A DNA stretch of 64,000 nucleotides from Amygdalobacter indicium (lineage in GTDB: Bacteria > Bacillota > Clostridia > Saccharofermentanales > Fastidiosipilaceae), in contig NZ_CP118866.1 of assembly GCF_029101545.1 (NCBI RefSeq), positions 1,116,001-1,180,000 on the forward strand, given 5' to 3'. Positions within the stretch are counted from its first letter, which is position 1; each line of letters begins with the position of its first letter. Position numbers and translations under genes: made by a program. Below, piece by piece: positions 44,347 through 53,659 of this stretch. The notes beneath the pieces are model-generated. The model was given only the letters and a program-made list of their open reading frames with translations. It had not been told where the DNA came from and ran no database searches.

Positions 44347-45981
44347 TTAAACCTGCTGATTATTCTTAGGAATACCGGTATCCGCACGCAAACTGTTGCT
44401 GATACTTTGAGCACTATCTTTTATCTCCGTGGTCGTATTAGCTAAACGCAAGCTGATTTCCGCCAGGCTCTCGTCAAATTCATTCAAGGTGTTCTTAACA
44501 CCGGCTGACAGCTGATAAGAGAACTGATTGACGGAACGATTAAGACTTTCATTCAAACCGGCCAGGCTGTCGTTAATTTGAGCACTTTGGCGACTTAAAG
44601 TATCGGCATTATGCGCCATTTCCTGAGACAACTGATGCAAATCCGACAACAGACGGTTGTTAGAATCTTCCAGGCTCTGAACATTATTGCGCGTATTATT
44701 ATTTTCATTAACCAAAGCCGACAGCAGATTATTCATTTCGGTCGAGAAGACCTGCAGTTCACTGCTTAAATTATTCAGTCGATCGGCAAGTTGGTTCTGC
44801 TCACCGTTATAAATGTTTTCAAAATTACTTGTCGTCGCTGCAATGCTTTTGATAGCTTCACTATTGGCCTGCATATCATCTTGCCATTGCTGTCTGACTT
44901 CGGCTAATTGTTGCAAAGCCAGCTGCGTATTTTGTTGCAATTCCAGCTGATCGGCTTTAGCCTGGGCTAAATTATCCAAAGCAATATCCACTTGACTTGA
45001 TCCTGCCTGCAGGCTTTGAGTCAATTTATCCATTTCCGTGTAAAAGCCCTGTAGACGCTCCGTCAAATTGCGACTGACTGCTGCCGTAAAATTATCTGCC
45101 AGCTCAGCCATACCTTTACTTTGTTTATCAGCCAGATTCTCCGCCAAGTCTACCAGCGCATCGGAAGCTTTTTTATAAGCCGGCGCGATCTCATTCAGCA
45201 TAACTTCTCTGATATTGGCACTTATTTCTTCCGCCAGTTCTTTATGGCTCAATTTATCTACGCTCTCAGCCAGATAAGCTACCGATTCGTTCATTTCCCG
45301 ATCATAGCGCACGAAAGAGTCCACCAGAACAGCTGTACCGGCCAATTCTTCAAATACCGGAATCCGCCGCATGGTTACTTCTACAAGATAATTAATAGCC
45401 TGCTGCAACTTGTAGCGATTACGCTGAACTGTAATTGCCAGCAGCAAAGCCATGAACGCGCCCAACAGCAAAGGCAAGCTGCTGACGCTCAGGACAACGG
45501 AACTTTGTTCGCTGCTGATAAAAGAGAAACCGGAAAGCCAGAAAATTGCCGACAACAGGGAGGATACCGCAATAATTTGCAACGGAATTTCATAAGTAAA
45601 TAAAGTATACTGTTTAGCCGTTAACAAGTTATCGAAGTTATAAACATTACTCGGTTTCGTAATCCACTTACCGTGATACAATCTCTCGGAATCATCTTCC
45701 AGTTGTTTGGTAGCACTGTCCAACAAATCAAAACCTTGTTGGGTCACAATCTGACTCAACAATTTCAAATTGGCAATATCGCATGACTTAATTTCCGTCA
45801 CATTATGGGCTACCGCTCGCAAACTGCCGTGTAGGGAGCTGTAAGTCCGACGCATTTTGGCCAAGTAATGTAACGCCAAGGTCACAATCATCAACACCAC
45901 CAGCAATACAAAAAAGCTGAAACTCAAAACCGGCAAATTACTGCTGCCGGCAATATAAAACGGTAACAAAGCTGCTGCCAT
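44347..45981 (-). CDS. Membrane protein with ExbB/MotA/ZorA-like topology and long coiled-coil tail
   Basis: A 544-residue protein. One N-terminal membrane helix (about 18-41), a cytoplasmic loop of about 90 residues, and a helix pair (132-154 and 162-185) are followed by roughly 350 residues of heptad-like helix rich in Gln, Asn, Ala and Leu. TM1-loop-TM2-TM3-tail is the topology of ExbB/TolQ/MotA stators, and a very long tail is characteristic of ZorA. The helix after TM3 (RNRYKLQQAINYLVEVTMRR) also fits. However, the Gly/Thr-rich motifs of proton-channel helices are not evident. I chose the ATG at 45981, with AGGAGG six bases upstream. It is the first gene of the operon with the 459-residue and DUF4015 proteins. 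Confidence 0.6.
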   Translation of the reverse strand: MAAALLPFYIAGSSNLPVLSFSFFVLLVVLMIVTLALHYLAKMRRTYSSLHGSLRAVAHNVTEIKSCDIANLKLLSQIVTQQGFDLLDSATKQLEDDSERLYHGKWITKPSNVYNFDNLLTAKQYTLFTYEIPLQIIAVSSLLSAIFWLSGFSFISSEQSSVVLSVSSLPLLLGAFMALLLAITVQRNRYKLQQAINYLVEVTMRRIPVFEELAGTAVLVDSFVRYDREMNESVAYLAESVDKLSHKELAEEISANIREVMLNEIAPAYKKASDALVDLAENLADKQSKGMAELADNFTAAVSRNLTERLQGFYTEMDKLTQSLQAGSSQVDIALDNLAQAKADQLELQQNTQLALQQLAEVRQQWQDDMQANSEAIKSIAATTSNFENIYNGEQNQLADRLNNLSSELQVFSTEMNNLLSALVNENNNTRNNVQSLEDSNNRLLSDLHQLSQEMAHNADTLSRQSAQINDSLAGLNESLNRSVNQFSYQLSAGVKNTLNEFDESLAEISLRLANTTTEIKDSAQSISNSLRADTGIPKNNQQV

Positions 45982-46103
45982 ATTATTCCTCCTAGAAAGT
46001 GTTGCCATGAATAGGCTCTGAACCTTAATTATAAATTAATCGGGCAAATTTTTCATAAGAATAAATTTCTTTTTGACTTCTTTTTAAAAACATTGTTGAC
46101 ATC

Positions 46104-46856
46104 TTAGACGATATTTTCTTCGCTCAGATTCTTCTCCGCCTGTTCTTGCGCCAAAGCCTTAATTTCACTGAAAGTTTCCGCCTCGAAAATACTTGTGCTC
46201 TTGGAGGAATTAGGAAGAAAATTGATGATATTTTCACTTATCCGGTCTAAATAATTTTTAATCGCCTGTTCGATTAAATCGCGCTTTCTGGTCCGCATCG
46301 CCTTAACTATAAGACAACGATCTTTTATCGTATCCAGACATTGCGGCATGCTTTTACGAAAATATAAAATTTTAAAGCCTTCCAAGTAACCGAATATAAT
46401 ATTCTGCAAAGATGCCAATCTGCTCATCCCGGAAAAGAAGGAAATTTTGGTATTAAAATCACGCGCTACCGCATGCAGTTTCACCGTATCGGCCTTTTCT
46501 TCCAAAACCCTGATTGCCTCTTCATTCATACGTTCAAGTTCCAGAAAATCTTCTTCCTGCATATTCAATGAAGCCTGATAGGCGGCCAGCGTGTCAAAAA
46601 CCAGCCTGATAGCATAAATTTCCGTTATGTCCTGCCGACAAACAATATTGGAATAATAACCGACATTCCGGTTATAACCGAGCAGACCTTCTTTGTGTAA
46701 AGCTTTTAAGGCATTATGTACGGGCGTACGTGAAACAAAGAGAGTTTTAGCTAAAAGATTTTCATTAATTTTTTCGCCCAAAGGATAGACGCCGTCCAAA
46801 ACGTCTTTTTTAATCGCTTTATATATTCGTGTCGATAACAAATCCTTAGTGCCCAT
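46104..46856 (-). CDS. GntR-family (FadR/FCD type) transcription regulator
   Basis: A 250-residue regulator. The N-terminal winged helix has INENLLAKTLFVSRTPVHNALKALHKEGLL, the GntR signature, with an unusual HN in place of the common RE. A helical C-terminal ligand domain (about 80-220) resembles FCD, though its metal-binding residues are not complete. A charged tail of about 30 residues follows. It is paralogous to the next gene upstream (46994-47659), sharing LFVSRTPV and GLLGYN. Both lie downstream of PFOR in the same direction. The ligand is unknown. Confidence 0.88.
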   Translation of the reverse strand: MGTKDLLSTRIYKAIKKDVLDGVYPLGEKINENLLAKTLFVSRTPVHNALKALHKEGLLGYNRNVGYYSNIVCRQDITEIYAIRLVFDTLAAYQASLNMQEEDFLELERMNEEAIRVLEEKADTVKLHAVARDFNTKISFFSGMSRLASLQNIIFGYLEGFKILYFRKSMPQCLDTIKDRCLIVKAMRTRKRDLIEQAIKNYLDRISENIINFLPNSSKSTSIFEAETFSEIKALAQEQAEKNLSEENIV

Positions 46857-46993
46857 AAATTAACCTTATAGCTTTCATACTATTCAATCCGACGGATTCA
46901 AACTGAACTGTCAGCAATACAATTAAGATAAATTTAGCACATAAATAGCTTATATTTCTGTAAAATTTGCTAACAAACTGTAAATTGCTCCTT

Positions 46994-47659
46994 TTAATTC
47001 TCATTTTTTGAAAATTGTTGCAACAGATAGTCACGATAATCCAGCCAACGCTGCTCGACAATACGATAAATCGCCGCATGATCAAGCTGCCGCATCGCCG
47101 CCAGCAAATTATCATTATATTGCCAAAAAGCTCTGTCATTACGTTCCATATTATTAATAAACCAAGCTTTATAGTCATGTAAATAATTACTCAGCAGCTC
47201 CTGAAAACGGGGTAAACGCTGCATGCCGGCAGACTGCTGAATAATAGCGCAAAATTCCTCATTCAGGCAATAAAGACAATTATAGTCGCCTTCGTGTTCC
47301 GAAATCGCCCGAATTTCCGCATTAATTTCCTGCAATTTTTGCCAATTGCCCTCACTCATGTTGCAAGCGGCCCGATAGCACTGCAAGGCTTCCAAAGCTA
47401 TTCTGATAGCGAAAACTTCGATTATGTCCTCTCTTTTACTACCGGCGACAAAATAACCGACATATTTATTATAGCCGAGCAGGCCCTCATTATATGCCCG
47501 TTGCAAAGCCTGCCGGACGGGAGTACGGGAAACAAACAAAGTATCGGCAACCTTCTGCTCGTTAATCTGCTTATCAGGTTTCCAGGTACCGTTGCTTATA
47601 TTAGATCTGATGTACTTATAAATACTGTCCGACAACAGTTTTCGTTTGTCAAATTTCAT
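46994..47659 (-). CDS. GntR-family (FadR/FCD type) transcription regulator, paralogue
   Basis: A 221-residue regulator. The winged helix is INEQKVADTLFVSRTPVRQALQRAYNEGLLGYNKYVGYFV. The helical C-terminal domain is rich in Trp, Tyr and Asn. It shares its start pattern and wing sequence with the 250-residue regulator 137 bp downstream, so the pair probably arose by tandem duplication. It lies 117 bp after PFOR. Control of pyruvate metabolism is suggested only by position. Confidence 0.88.
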   Translation of the reverse strand: MKFDKRKLLSDSIYKYIRSNISNGTWKPDKQINEQKVADTLFVSRTPVRQALQRAYNEGLLGYNKYVGYFVAGSKREDIIEVFAIRIALEALQCYRAACNMSEGNWQKLQEINAEIRAISEHEGDYNCLYCLNEEFCAIIQQSAGMQRLPRFQELLSNYLHDYKAWFINNMERNDRAFWQYNDNLLAAMRQLDHAAIYRIVEQRWLDYRDYLLQQFSKNEN

Positions 47660-47776
47660 AATTTCCGCTGTTATTCATTACTTTTTGTTAGAGATACTTC
47701 TATTAGTATTATAAATGATTGGAAGTACAATAAATTTGTAGCGGCGGTAAAAATGCATTTCGACCTATTAATGTTT

Positions 47777-50700
47777 TTAGAGCGATTTTTCTGCTTCCTT
47801 TTGCCAGAAATCCGCCGGTACGGTTTCATATTCTTTACTTTTACGCAAATAAGAAAGATAGCGTCTTTGTGCATCGTGTTCCGCCCGGGCGATGAACGCA
47901 TCCACTTCAGCCGGCTGATATTTCTGCAACAGAGAACTGTAGCGTCCCTCCTGCATTAAAAACTCCTTAAATCCGCCCTTGGGCTGCTTGGAATCCAATT
48001 GGAACGGATTTTTGCCGTTATGTTCGCGCGTCGGGTCATAGCGATAAAGATGCCAATATCCGGATTCCACCGCCATTTTCTCTATTTGTTGGGCATAGCG
48101 CAGACCGCCTTTGATTTGATGTTCAATACAGGGCGAATAAGCAATAACGAGTGACGGTCCGTTATACTTTTCCGCTTCGACCAAAGCTTTCAATGTTTGT
48201 GCCTGATTAGCCCCCATAGCAATTTGCGCAACATACACATAGCCGTAATTCATGGCCATCATGCCTAAATCTTTCTTGGCAATAGCTTTACCGCCGGCGG
48301 CAAATTGTGCAATTGCAGCTGTCGGCGTCGCTTTGGAAGCCTGACCGCCGGTGTTGGAATAAACTTCCGTATCCAAAACCAGAATATTAACATTTTCGCC
48401 GGTAGAAATAACATGATCCAAACCGCCGTAGCCGATATCATACGCCCAACCGTCGCCGCCGATAATCCAATTGGAACGCTTGCTGAAATAATCTTTGTAC
48501 TCCAACAGGCGGGCAATAATATTTTGCACTTCCGGCAGCGGCAACAGTTTCTGCCAACGCTCCAGCAAAGCTTGCAAAGCGGCCGCCCGTTCAAGGGTTC
48601 CCTCCGTCTCTGCCAGATTTTCCTGCCACTCTTTAATTATGTTGCAATCTTCCGCTTCTACTTGCAAATTCTCAGCCTGTACAAGGTCAAGCAGTTGATT
48701 CAGCAAATTATTAATTCTTTGCTGTAACTGTTTGGCCGCTAAATACAGACCGAAGCCGTTCTCGGCATTATCTTCAAACAAAGAATTCGTCCACGCCGGG
48801 CCGCGACCGCAACTGTCCTTACAATAAGATTGACTGGGAACAGCGCCGCCGTAAATAGACGAGCAGCCGGTAGCATTGGAAATAATCATTTTATCTCCGA
48901 AAAGTTGGGTCAATAACTTTATATAAGGGGTTTCGCCGCAGCCGGCACAAGCTCCCGAAAATTCGAAATAGGGTTGGTTGAATTGTGAACCTTTAACAAC
49001 AGTGGCCTTCATCGGATTGGGTTTACGCGGTAACTTAATAAGATAATCCCACTGTCCGGCTGCCTCCGGCATGTTCGTCAAATCTTCCATCACCAAAGCT
49101 TTTTTCGGTGCCGGGCAAGTTTCTACACAGGCAGCACAACCGGTGCAATCAAGCGGTGAAACCTGAATACGATAGCGATAGTTATTATAAGGTCTGGTTC
49201 CGGCAACCGTCTTAAGATCGCCCTTTCCCGCCGCTTCCTCTTCCGTTAAGAGAAAAGGACGAATAACGGCATGCGGGCAAACAAGGGAACATTGGTTGCA
49301 CTGAATACAATTTTCCGCGATCCATCTTGGAGCCTGTAAAGACACTTCTCTTTTTTCGAATTTAGTTGTACCTTGAGGAAAATTGCCCCATTTATAAGGC
49401 ATAAAAGCGGAAACAGGCAAGTAATCGCCCTTCTGCCGATTCATCATTTCCGCAACATCGTTCATGAATTTCGCTTCATCGCTGTCACCGTAAAGATCCC
49501 AAGCCCGACTGCCCAGATTATTGGTAACGCCGTCCAAAGGGCAATTAGCCCAGGAATCAGGGACATCCACAAGCTCGGCTGCTTCCAAGCCGGCTTTAAC
49601 GGCACGCAAATTCATCTGCACAATCTCTTCGCCCTTCATCTTATAAAAAGAAGCGACATATTCCTGCAAATATGCAGCCGCCTGCTCCAAAGGCAGCACC
49701 TTCGCTACAGCAAAAAAAGCTGCCTGCAAAACTGTATTCGTCCTTTTGCCCAAGCCTACTTCTTTAGCCAATTTATAGGCGTCAATTAAATAGAATTTAA
49801 TATTTTTCTCAGCAATCTTACGTTTATATGCCGCCGGCAGAAAGCGCTCCAGGTCGGCTGCCGTCCAAATAGAATTCAAAAGGAAACTGCCGCCGGGTTT
49901 CAAATCGTCCAGCATATCATACTTGAAAACATATGATTGTTGCGAGCAGGAAACGAAATCGGCGCTGTTAACCAAATAAGGCTGATTAATTGCCTGCCGG
50001 CCGAAACGCAAATCGGAAATAGTCAGACCGCCTGATTTCTTGGAATCATAGGAAAAATAAGCCTGCACGGCCAAATCTGTCTGATCACCGATAATTTTAA
50101 TTGTATTCTTGTTCGCTCCGACCGTACCGTCCGAACCCATACCCCAAAAGCGGCAGGAAACCGTGCCTTTTTCGGTTGTGTCGATATGTTGCGAACGGGG
50201 CAGTGAAAGGTGCGTTACATCGTCATTGATAGCCAGGGTAAATTCCGGCTTGCACTCCGGGCTTTGCATATTCCGATAAAGAGCGAAAATATCATCCGGA
50301 GTTGTATCTTTGGAAGCTAAACCGTAACGGCCGCCGATAATTTTCGGTGCCTTCGCCTCACCGCTGAATGCCGCCATAACATCCAGCTTCAAAGGTTCAT
50401 TGTTCGCTCCCGGTTCTTTCGTGCGATCCAAAACGGCTAAGCAGCGACAACTTGCGGGTACAGCTGCTCTTAATTTGGCATGGACGAACGGCCGATACAA
50501 GTGAACTTGCACCAGGCCCAAATCGTTGGAACCGTTTTTTTGCAAATAATTTATAGTATCTTTGATTGTCTCACAAATTGAGCCCATGGCGACAATAACA
50601 TACTTGGCATCCGCCGCTCCGTAATAATTGAACAGTTGGTAATTTTTCCCCGTCAAAGCGTTAATTGTCCGCATTTCCGTCTCTACAGTCTGCGGCAAAG

Positions 50701-51415
50701 CGGCATAAACGGAATTGCAGGCTTCTCGGGCCTGAAAAAATATATCGCCGTTCTGATTGGAGCCGTAAAGCCACGGATTGTTGGGCGACAATGAGCGGGC
50801 CCGAAATTGCCTGAGCGCCTCCCTATCGACCAATCCCGGCAAAATATCGTCCGGCAGAATCGCAATTTTCTGAATTTCATGCGAAGTACGAAAGCCGTCA
50901 AAAAAGTGCATAAAAGGCATTGATTGTTTAATTGCCGCCAAATGGGTAACTAAAGCCAAATCATAAGCTTCCTGTACGGAAGCTGAACAAATTTGCGCAA
51001 AACCGGTAGTTCTCGCCGCCATTACATCCGAATGGTCGCCGAAAATAGACAAAGCGTGTGTAGCAATTGTTCTGGCCGCCACATGCATAACAACGGGCAA
51101 CATCTCACCGGCAATTTTGAACATATCCGGCAGCATCAAAAGTAAGCCTTGAGAGGCGGTAAAAGTGGTAGCCAACGTCCCGCCGGAGGCAGCGCCATGT
51201 AAAACACCGCTTGCGCCTCCTTCAGATTGCATCTCAATCACGTTCACTGTCTGGTGAAAAATATTCAGTTTGTTCTGTTTCGACCACTTATCAACGTAAT
51301 CGGCCATCGGGGAAGAAGGCGTTATCGGATAAATGCCGGCAATCTCCGTAAAAGGATAAGCGGCCAATGCCGTCGCCTGATTACCGTCTACAGTTACGAA
51401 CTTCTTATTTTCCAT
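47777..51415 (-). CDS. nifJ: Pyruvate:ferredoxin (flavodoxin) oxidoreductase
   Basis: Oxidises pyruvate to acetyl-CoA and CO2, reducing ferredoxin or flavodoxin; central in anaerobes. It is a single-chain type of 1212 residues. The N-terminal domain has IYPITPSSPMADY and HALSIFGDHSDVM. Two 4Fe-4S motifs read CIQCNQCSLVCP and CTGCAACVETCP. The ThDP region has GACAGCGETPY and GDGWAYDIGYGGLDHV, with a further cluster Cys in CSSIYGG. A helical insert of about 70 residues sits before GDGWAYD. I use the ATG at 51415 (GAGG upstream); a GTG at 51421 is possible. A promoter and an attenuator-like hairpin precede it. Confidence 0.97.
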   Translation of the reverse strand: MENKKFVTVDGNQATALAAYPFTEIAGIYPITPSSPMADYVDKWSKQNKLNIFHQTVNVIEMQSEGGASGVLHGAASGGTLATTFTASQGLLLMLPDMFKIAGEMLPVVMHVAARTIATHALSIFGDHSDVMAARTTGFAQICSASVQEAYDLALVTHLAAIKQSMPFMHFFDGFRTSHEIQKIAILPDDILPGLVDREALRQFRARSLSPNNPWLYGSNQNGDIFFQAREACNSVYAALPQTVETEMRTINALTGKNYQLFNYYGAADAKYVIVAMGSICETIKDTINYLQKNGSNDLGLVQVHLYRPFVHAKLRAAVPASCRCLAVLDRTKEPGANNEPLKLDVMAAFSGEAKAPKIIGGRYGLASKDTTPDDIFALYRNMQSPECKPEFTLAINDDVTHLSLPRSQHIDTTEKGTVSCRFWGMGSDGTVGANKNTIKIIGDQTDLAVQAYFSYDSKKSGGLTISDLRFGRQAINQPYLVNSADFVSCSQQSYVFKYDMLDDLKPGGSFLLNSIWTAADLERFLPAAYKRKIAEKNIKFYLIDAYKLAKEVGLGKRTNTVLQAAFFAVAKVLPLEQAAAYLQEYVASFYKMKGEEIVQMNLRAVKAGLEAAELVDVPDSWANCPLDGVTNNLGSRAWDLYGDSDEAKFMNDVAEMMNRQKGDYLPVSAFMPYKWGNFPQGTTKFEKREVSLQAPRWIAENCIQCNQCSLVCPHAVIRPFLLTEEEAAGKGDLKTVAGTRPYNNYRYRIQVSPLDCTGCAACVETCPAPKKALVMEDLTNMPEAAGQWDYLIKLPRKPNPMKATVVKGSQFNQPYFEFSGACAGCGETPYIKLLTQLFGDKMIISNATGCSSIYGGAVPSQSYCKDSCGRGPAWTNSLFEDNAENGFGLYLAAKQLQQRINNLLNQLLDLVQAENLQVEAEDCNIIKEWQENLAETEGTLERAAALQALLERWQKLLPLPEVQNIIARLLEYKDYFSKRSNWIIGGDGWAYDIGYGGLDHVISTGENVNILVLDTEVYSNTGGQASKATPTAAIAQFAAGGKAIAKKDLGMMAMNYGYVYVAQIAMGANQAQTLKALVEAEKYNGPSLVIAYSPCIEHQIKGGLRYAQQIEKMAVESGYWHLYRYDPTREHNGKNPFQLDSKQPKGGFKEFLMQEGRYSSLLQKYQPAEVDAFIARAEHDAQRRYLSYLRKSKEYETVPADFWQKEAEKSL

Positions 51416-51427
51416 CTCCACCTCAAT

Positions 51428-51475
51428 AAAAAAGAACCGACAACGACCAATAAACTTAGGTCAAGTCGGCTCTTT
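51428..51475 (-). terminator. Terminator/attenuator in the leader of nifJ
   Basis: On the minus strand a long hairpin (outer 11-bp stem with one mismatch, AAAGAGCCGAC with GTCGGTTCTTT, plus an inner GACC/GGTC pair) ends in TTCTTTTTT. Only three bases separate it from the GAGG ribosome binding site of nifJ, while the promoter lies 85 bp upstream. Confidence 0.7.
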
Positions 51476-51560
51476 TTTAAGAACAAAACTCTATACTAAT
51501 ATCTTCTATTTACAACTATTCAATTAAGTTGATACGCTGTTTACCACAACTTGGACTATT

Positions 51561-51589
51561 ATTATAGTCTTTTATACGAACTTAGTCAA
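51561..51589 (-). promoter_or_regulatory. Promoter of nifJ
   Basis: On the minus strand TTGACT, a 17-base spacer and TATAAT. The predicted leader is about 135 bases and contains an AAGTTG/CAACTT pairing, then the terminator hairpin. Confidence 0.75.
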
Positions 51590-51648
51590 AAATTATGTCA
51601 AGCGCCGCCGGGCATTTATTTCTAAGCCGCCATATCTTCCGCTCCGGC

Positions 51649-51680
51649 AAAAAACAGGCGGAAGATCTACATCTCCCGCC
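51649..51680 (-). terminator. Intrinsic terminator after pgk-tpiA
   Basis: On the minus strand a 10-bp stem (GGCGGGAGAT with ATCTTCCGCC, one mismatch) and a GTAG loop are followed by TGTTTTTT, 27 bp after the stop codon. Confidence 0.8.
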
Positions 51681-51706
51681 CGCTTATCGCTTATTCGGAC
51701 AATCAA

Positions 51707-53659
51707 TTACTTGGCACTCTTGGCAATTACAGCGAAATCGGCAGCTTTCAAAGAAGCACCGCCGACCAGACCGCCGTCAATATCTTTTTGACCGAACAGT
51801 CCGGCTGCATTAGCGGCATTAACGGAACCGCCGTACAAAATCCGCAAGCTGTCAGCTGTCTCACGGCTATACAACTTGGCAACTTCGTCCCGAATGAAAG
51901 CGCAAACTTCCTCCGCCTGTGCATCGGTTGCTGTCTTACCCGTACCGATAGCCCAAATAGGTTCATAGGCGACAGTGAGGAAATGCAAATCAGACTCAGG
52001 TACACCGGCCAAAGCGGCTTTAATCTGGTGACCAATCTTAGTAAATGTTTGTTGAGCTTCCCGTTCCGCTAAAGTTTCACCGCAGCAGAGAATGGGTCTT
52101 AAGCCCCAATGACGGCAAGCTTTAATTTTTTGATTAACAGTTTCATCTGTCTCGGCAAAATATTCTCTCCGCTCGCTATGGCCTAAAATAACGTACTTGA
52201 CACCCATCCGTGCCAACCACTCCGGGCTGACTTCACCGGTGTAAGCGCCCTTATCGGCAAAATGACAATTCTGAGCGGCAATTCTGATATCAGTTCCGGC
52301 TACAGTATCCAAAGCCTTGGCCAAAGCTGTGAAAGGAACGCCCAGAACCACTTCGCTGTTTTCTTCACCTTTTAATTCGGCTTGCAGGTCTGTAATCAAT
52401 TTTTCCGCCTGTTTCGGCACGCCCTGATTCATCTTCCAGTTACCGGCAGCCATAATTGTGCGCGGATTCTTATCATCCAGGCAGGCTACACCCGGTAAAG
52501 TCTTACCTTCGAGGAATTCCAGTGAGGCGCCGCCGCCTGTAGAAATATGTGTAACTTTGTCGGCAAAGCCCAATTGTTCAATAGCTGCAGCCGAATCGCC
52601 GCCACCGATAATAGAAACGGCACCTGAATCTGCCACGGCCTTGGCTACCGCTTTGGTACCGACAGCAAATTTGGCAAACTCAAAGACTCCCATCGGTCCG
52701 TTCCAGACAACAGTCTTGGCATCCTTAACTGCATCGCAGAATTGTTTAATTGTCTCCGGTCCGATATCCAAGCCTTCCATATCATCAGGAATGTTCATCG
52801 TATCGACAACCTCAGATTCCGTATCGGCAGTAAAATCATGACCGGCCATCGTATCTACCGGTAAGAGCAGCTTCACGCCCTTGGCCTCGGCCGCCTGCAA
52901 AATTTCTTTAGCTAATTCCACCTTATCTTCTTCCAACAAAGACTTACCGACTTTACCGCCGCGAGCAACAGCAAAAGTATAAGCCATACCGCCGCCGATA
53001 ATTAAAGTATCTACTTTTTGAATTAAGTTTTGGATAACACCGATTTTATCGGAAACTTTAGCACCACCTAAGATTGCTACAAACGGGCGTTTCGGATTTT
53101 GTAAAGCCTGGCCCATTACTTCCAATTCTTTTTGAATCAATAAACCGGAAACGGCCGGTAAATAATTGGCAACGCCGGCAGTAGAAGCATGTGCGCGGTG
53201 GGCACTGCCGAAAGCATCATTAACATAAACATCTGCCAAACTTGCAAGTTCACGCGCGAAAGCCGGGTCATTCTTTTTCTCTTTCGGATCGAAACGGATA
53301 TTTTCCAACAGGAGGATCTGTCCTGCTTTTAAGTCAGCTGCTTTGGCCTTGGCATCCTCACCCAGAGTATCTTTGGCCATAATAACTTTTTGACCCAATA
53401 ATTCACTTAAACGTTCGGCAACCGGAGCCAAGCTGAATTTAGGATCAACTCCCTTCGGACGGCCTAAGTGCGAAGTCAAAATCAATGCTGCGCCGTTAGC
53501 CAGCAAAGTTTTAATTGTCGGCAAAGCTGCTTTAATACGTTTATCATCGGTAATTTCACCGGTTTTCTTGTCCTGCGGTACGTTAAAATCCACGCGTACC
53601 AGAACTTTTTTGCCTTTTACACAAATATCGGCAATATTCTTCTTCTGCATTCCAGCCAT
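51707..53659 (-). CDS. pgk-tpiA: Phosphoglycerate kinase – triosephosphate isomerase fusion
   Basis: One 650-residue chain carrying two glycolytic enzymes. Residues 1-395 are a full Pgk: VRVDFNVPQD, LTSHLGRPKG, GGAKVSDKI, WNGPMGVFE and GGGDSAAA. Residues 402-650 are a full TpiA: NWKMN (catalytic Lys), GHSERREYF (His), AYEPIWAIGTG (Glu) and LYGGSVNAAN. The join (KNPRTIMAAGNWK) has almost no linker and no stop codon or frameshift is present. Such fusions are known from Thermotoga. ATG at 53659 has AAAGGAG seven bases upstream. A small hairpin (TCCGTC-CTTC-GACGGA) lies in the leader. Presumably expressed strongly. Confidence 0.97.
   Translation of the reverse strand: MAGMQKKNIADICVKGKKVLVRVDFNVPQDKKTGEITDDKRIKAALPTIKTLLANGAALILTSHLGRPKGVDPKFSLAPVAERLSELLGQKVIMAKDTLGEDAKAKAADLKAGQILLLENIRFDPKEKKNDPAFARELASLADVYVNDAFGSAHRAHASTAGVANYLPAVSGLLIQKELEVMGQALQNPKRPFVAILGGAKVSDKIGVIQNLIQKVDTLIIGGGMAYTFAVARGGKVGKSLLEEDKVELAKEILQAAEAKGVKLLLPVDTMAGHDFTADTESEVVDTMNIPDDMEGLDIGPETIKQFCDAVKDAKTVVWNGPMGVFEFAKFAVGTKAVAKAVADSGAVSIIGGGDSAAAIEQLGFADKVTHISTGGGASLEFLEGKTLPGVACLDDKNPRTIMAAGNWKMNQGVPKQAEKLITDLQAELKGEENSEVVLGVPFTALAKALDTVAGTDIRIAAQNCHFADKGAYTGEVSPEWLARMGVKYVILGHSERREYFAETDETVNQKIKACRHWGLRPILCCGETLAEREAQQTFTKIGHQIKAALAGVPESDLHFLTVAYEPIWAIGTGKTATDAQAEEVCAFIRDEVAKLYSRETADSLRILYGGSVNAANAAGLFGQKDIDGGLVGGASLKAADFAVIAKSAK

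Noticed and set aside
45121..45603. Plus-strand open frame of 160 codons inside the ZorA-like gene
   Set aside because: Antisense shadow; the minus-strand gene has a perfect ribosome binding site and coherent topology.
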